Source of the DNA: Apostichopus japonicus
Lineage: Eukaryota; Echinodermata; Holothuroidea; Aspidochirotida; Stichopodidae
Direction: 5' to 3'
Assembly: GCF_037975245.1 (NCBI RefSeq)
Contig: NC_092563.1
Location: forward strand, 21,043,594-21,107,593
Length of the DNA: 64,000 bases
Shown here one piece after another: positions 59,531 to 64,000 of this stretch. A program made the translations under genes and the position numbers. Under the pieces are notes generated by a model. It did not search any database and was not told where the DNA came from. It worked only from the letters and a program-made list of their open reading frames with translations. How positions within the stretch are numbered: the first letter of the stretch is position 1; each line of letters begins with the position of its first letter.

Positions 59531-62500
59531 CATCTTTTGATTGAATATTTGCACGTCTGGTTAACTTTCTGATGTCACAACGGCTACATATACACACATA
59601 TCCTCTCGGCTTGCACGGTAAACCAACTGTGCCAGTTTACCCAATTTTAGATTGAAAATAAATGTAAAGTGTATTGTGAATGCAACATGATGATACCAGA
59701 GTGATAGGTTTATCTAAAGCATAGAACCATAAGCGTCTTTATAAGTTTTAAGGTCATCCAATCTCCCTTTCTCACCCATCACCCCCCCCCCCCCCCCAAC
59801 ACACCGACCAATGTGCTCATCATGTGGACATTGCTCCAGAGTTTCCACAAGTTTTCTGACGTGTGACTTTTATCAATCTGTATTTTAAGTCCTGGTGAGT
59901 TTTGAACGAGATATTTGAAATGACGAAACACGTTCTCTGAGTGACATCTCAACAATATTTAACAGCTTGACTACTCCAGGGACTATTTTTTTTCTTCTTT
60001 CTTTCTTTCTAGCTGCTTTATGGGTCCAAACTGATGACATTTAACATTCATAAACTGTTAATTTGTCTGTTCAGTTGTATAGATCTTAAAATTGTCTTTC
60101 TCTCTTTAGACATCATTTCTGTATTATGTAAAAGGGTTTATGATTCAATGGACACGGTATGAAATTATCCTTATCATGCCCAAACTACAGAGTTTTAAAT
60201 TTACTACACTGATACGTCTGCTGGAGGAATGATAAGCCTCTAAACTATTTATACACACATATAAATCAAAGTAAGATTAAATTCAAAGTTATTGGGAACA
60301 AAGTTTTGCTCAATTCCCTGTCAGCAAAGATACACGTTTGTGGATATCAATTTTATACTTCAGGTATGGTGCAAACTTTTAACATATATGTAGGCAAGTG
60401 TGTGTGTGTGTGTGCCATGGTTGTTCGACGCAATTGGACGTACATACACGTGGTTATAAGAACTCAGAATCTTTTGCAATATATGATTTGTTACTTCTTT
60501 ATGATAATAGAATCTATGTAAATGCCAAATCTTTAGATTTTCTTTCAAAAATGGCAGAGTGAAATTCTCTCGGACCCGGATGTATGAAGTAAAGCTACTA
60601 AGTAAAGCTTACGGCTTATTAATATGGCAAAAAGGACGCCATTTTGCTTCATCATCGATAAAGAGACTAAGCGCACACTAAGTAGATAGGCCTATATATG
60701 TTGAACTGGTACTTTACGCACCACAATTCTCAACGTGTTGAAGATGTGTGGAATACAGCATGGTTAGCTGTCCAGACCGTCGTGTGTGTAAACCAAATAT
60801 GCGGTCGTGGTTTGCCACAAATGGATGACTAAATATAGGAATATTTTTTTAAAGAAAAGATGTAACTGGTACATTGCGTTACAAACGAAAACCTAACAAA
60901 TTGTAAGTTTAGAATACTCCAGAATTCACTAAAGAAGTAAATATACTTTCATACTCACATTTTTGATAACTCCAAGTAAACCTTGGATATCCCAATTCCT
61001 AACAGAATGATGGTTGTGAAATTTGGTATCACTTGAGTATAGTACAGTTATAAGCCACGTGTGCTGGTTTATAAGTATTTATATGAAGTCTATGCACTCT
61101 GACCAATCATTGGAAAGGATAGACCTTCAAGTACCCAATACCAATGTACTGTAGTAAATATAAATTAAGTGAAGTTAAGTCTGTAGTTTAAAAAATATAT
61201 ATATATTTACATTAACGGAACGAAAAATCCACACAGCATAGTGACAGGTGTTGTACATGAGTACCGGTAAATATTTCCATGCCACAAAATATATAAATAT
61301 TTGTCGGTTTTCCAAGAGTCAAGTTGTATGTATGTATATATAATTTAAATTTGTCAATCTGTCAAATTAACACACAGATCAGCTTTTGCAGGTTTTTATC
61401 AATAAAATATAAATAACTAATCAAAGAACGGCCGCATCATATCCGGTCTATACAAACGGTTGCGTAATAGTGCATTACGGCAAATACCACGCAAATAAAT
61501 TTAAGACTAATTAATATATAAGACAACATAACTTAGACATATTTCTTGAAATCAATTACACTTTTGCATAGTGTATATAATTAATGAGTCAACCTTGTTT
61601 TGTTTTGTTTACCATAATCGGGGGAATCTGCTAGAATCGGCTAAATCGGTTATACGTTCTACTACACGACCTTGATTTAGGTTATTTAACCCCTAATCAT
61701 GTTCGTATTTCTGCATCTATGTATATAGAGGGTTGAATTTGTGGAGTTTGAGGGAAAGGGATGATGTGATGGGGGATAATGGTGGGTAGGGTGGGGGGGG
61801 GGGGGGGTTGTTGGTTACTATGAATCATCGAACTAACCGAATATACATTTAATATGCTATATTATACTTGGAAAGTATTGGTCTATTTACTGTTTTTTAA
61901 TTGATATACATTCATACTAAGTAGAGATTTTGTATTGGGGGTATATACGTGATGGGGATGCAAAACTTTGTAGGATAAGAGACATCGTTTTGAGAACCTT
62001 AAATAAAAAATCTACACTCTGCAAGAACATATACACGATTAAGCTTACTTCCCCCTTTTCATCGAACTGGCAACCTTTCTCGCTTAGATTTAGATTAATG
62101 CATCTTGCGGATAAAACTGTCGCAGTTCAGATATACTTACATGGTATATCATACATCCCAGATGTGCGCATGCTCTGTGTGGTCTATCAGTAGTAGGCAT
62201 AATTGTGACGTCCTTTTTTATGTAACACGTAATGACATTTGATAAGTGAATTAATGCAGCAAAAGAAAGTTGATTTATGCTTTATCGTACCCCACCCCTT
62301 CTCTATCGCTGTGAGCAAGATGAATACATTTACAAGTGCATTTGAAGTAAAAACAAAAGAAAGGGGTTTTGTGAATTACAGACTAGTTAGAATCAGGATT
62401 TTTTCTTCGCAATATTTTCTTCACAATATTCAATACCAACATTCACGTAAAAACTCGCAACTATTTATATTGAGTACCGTACGTAATTGTATATATGTGT

Positions 62501-63888
62501 ATATTTTGTTTGTAGTGATTTATCGGTAAAAGAATATCAAATTTGTTAAAACGCTAGTCTATATATTGTTTTTGCATAGAGTATCGGGTTTTATCGATTA
62601 AAACTTTAATCAATAAGATAGGATTTCTAATCCCAAGATAAGCGTTTCAATCGATCAAATCGCCTTGTACTGATTTGTAATCTACTATAATGTGTTTAGT
62701 TGGTAACATTGCCTTCTATCGACTCTGATCTGAATTTCGATCCATTGCAATAGACTCGTAAATTATGAAGCCAATATCTTCTATTGATTTTGCACTCTAT
62801 TTTCAATCTATAAAAATTAAGAATCTGCTCCAGCATTAAATCATGGTGTATGAAAACAGACTAAAGCACTGAGTCTATTCATAGAGATGCGATGCAGGTT
62901 GTTCCTCGCGACCGCCACTTAACGCCCCCCCCCCCCCCGCCCATACTCCTCATGGGCAATATAGAAAGTAATCCTATCGTCTAACCTGTTATCGTATAAT
63001 TATAGCCAACAGCTTCGTATTATTCAGGCATGTATGTATATTCCACTCTCTATAGAACCACAATTTCCTTGGAAGACCTCTCTGTCAGTCTCTGTGCAGC
63101 AGTTCACCCCCCCCCCCCCGTCCCCCACCAAAGTCTGTCTAATTCACCAGCCTTCTATACATCCTGCCTCATACTTGCATCAGTTTTATGCATGACACAA
63201 TACTATAGAGTTTATTCTTCCTGCACCGAATTAACATAAATTATAACGACTGATAACTGTGGAATTTAAATGTTTTAATTGCCATCACATATGTGTTGCC
63301 TTTCTATATTTAGTATTAGTCACTTGTGAAATCGAAAAAATGAACTTTATCTAAATGAATTGTCAAATCTTATTATTACTGAATAAAGTACCGAAAATTG
63401 GAGCAATTTTAACTCTTGTTCTCAAGGCTGTTGTTATCACTGCATGTGATTATAAGTTTTCAATCTTAATTACACTTGAAACCTATTGGTTTGTTTTTGG
63501 TTTGCCCGATATGTCTATATGCTTACCATATTCCCCAATGCTACTTGCTTTGTATAAACTCCAGGTCGACTCATTAATGTCAATGAGCTACATAGTGACA
63601 TCATAATTTCATTTAATATAAAATTTAGTGTTTTTATAAGGTCAATCATTATTTTGACTGTTTTGAAATGTAGATATCGCGTTCGAGCTGAAAACAGTCA
63701 ATGATTTTTTTAATTTCTCCTCTCAGAACTGAGATTTGGCCAAAGAGACAAGGCACAAAAATTTTTTTTGAAACTTCAAAGGATCAAAGTTAAACTTATC
63801 TTATAGTTACGTAAGTTTCGTTCCCTTGACGGAGCCGGAGGTATGCAACTGTTAAATACAATATCTTCACGTCGGCTATAGATACATT
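59529..63888. other. No gene seen
   Basis: AT-rich with chance frames. Long mononucleotide runs at 59782-59797 (16 C), 61793-61807 (15 G), 62925-62938 (14 C) and 63107-63119 (13 C). From 62580 to 62820 TCTATYGATTT / AATCGATA-like words recur loosely, perhaps an eroded tandem repeat. Confidence 0.4.
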
Positions 63889-63950
63889 ATTAACAAATAC
63901 ATTATAAACAGATACATTATAAACAGATACATTATAAACAGATACATTGC
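63889..63950. repeat. 15-bp tandem repeat
   Basis: Four copies of AAACAGATACATTAT, the first and last slightly changed. Confidence 0.9.
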
Positions 63951-64000
63951 CATAAACTAATAACCTTATTCAAAAAGTGAATGTGACTCCAAAAGAAGGA

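Overview
The window is eukaryotic, AT-rich, gene-poor DNA. The only convincing protein-coding sequence consists of two exons with consensus splice sites and matching phases. The rest is microsatellites, tandem repeats and short transposable elements. There are long (TA)n tracts, 12-16 base G or C runs, and frequent TACTGTA and TAGGCCTA words. A marine invertebrate, perhaps an echinoderm, is my guess from this texture; no sequence comparison was possible and the taxon is low confidence.

Layout. 1-4301 and 19070-23370 look like the same sequence twice (constant offset 19069), each copy ending inside a (TA)n tract; copy 1 continues off the left edge. In copy 1 the (TA)n is the centre of a palindrome whose right arm is absent after copy 2. 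5375-5958 is a TIR-bounded element. 9801-10671 is an unusual element: inverted GGACAAAATCC-rich ends, a 9-bp flanking direct repeat and a 12-bp minisatellite inside. 10843-12830 holds repeats with CAGTGGCGGA ends. 13030-13919 is a hAT-like non-autonomous element with a second one nested in it, each with a perfect 8-bp target duplication. 16836-18187 is a 675-bp tandem duplication.

From 23.5 kb onward the texture changes. At 23563-23612 and 37049-37115, both next to (TA)n and both on the minus strand, are hammerhead-ribozyme-like sequences with a two-pair stem III, of the kind known from Penelope-like retroelements. A tRNA-like SINE head lies near 24.0 kb. A secreted EF-hand protein gene runs on the minus strand: a signal-peptide exon at 47639-47850, a 7.8-kb intron, and an EF-hand exon at 39616-39803 that ends in another splice donor, so the 3' exon(s) were not found. 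Inside that intron are a LINE reverse-transcriptase C-terminal relic, a 146-bp pure (ACGT)n array and one copy of a foldback repeat also found at 55.2 kb. From 48 to 64 kb I see mainly microsatellites, G/C runs and one good-looking TATA promoter (57.7 kb) without a provable gene.

The genes do not form a system. The most notable content is the ribozyme-bearing repeat family at (TA)n tracts, the duplication breakpoint at a palindromic AT-rich repeat, and the nested and minisatellite-bearing transposons.
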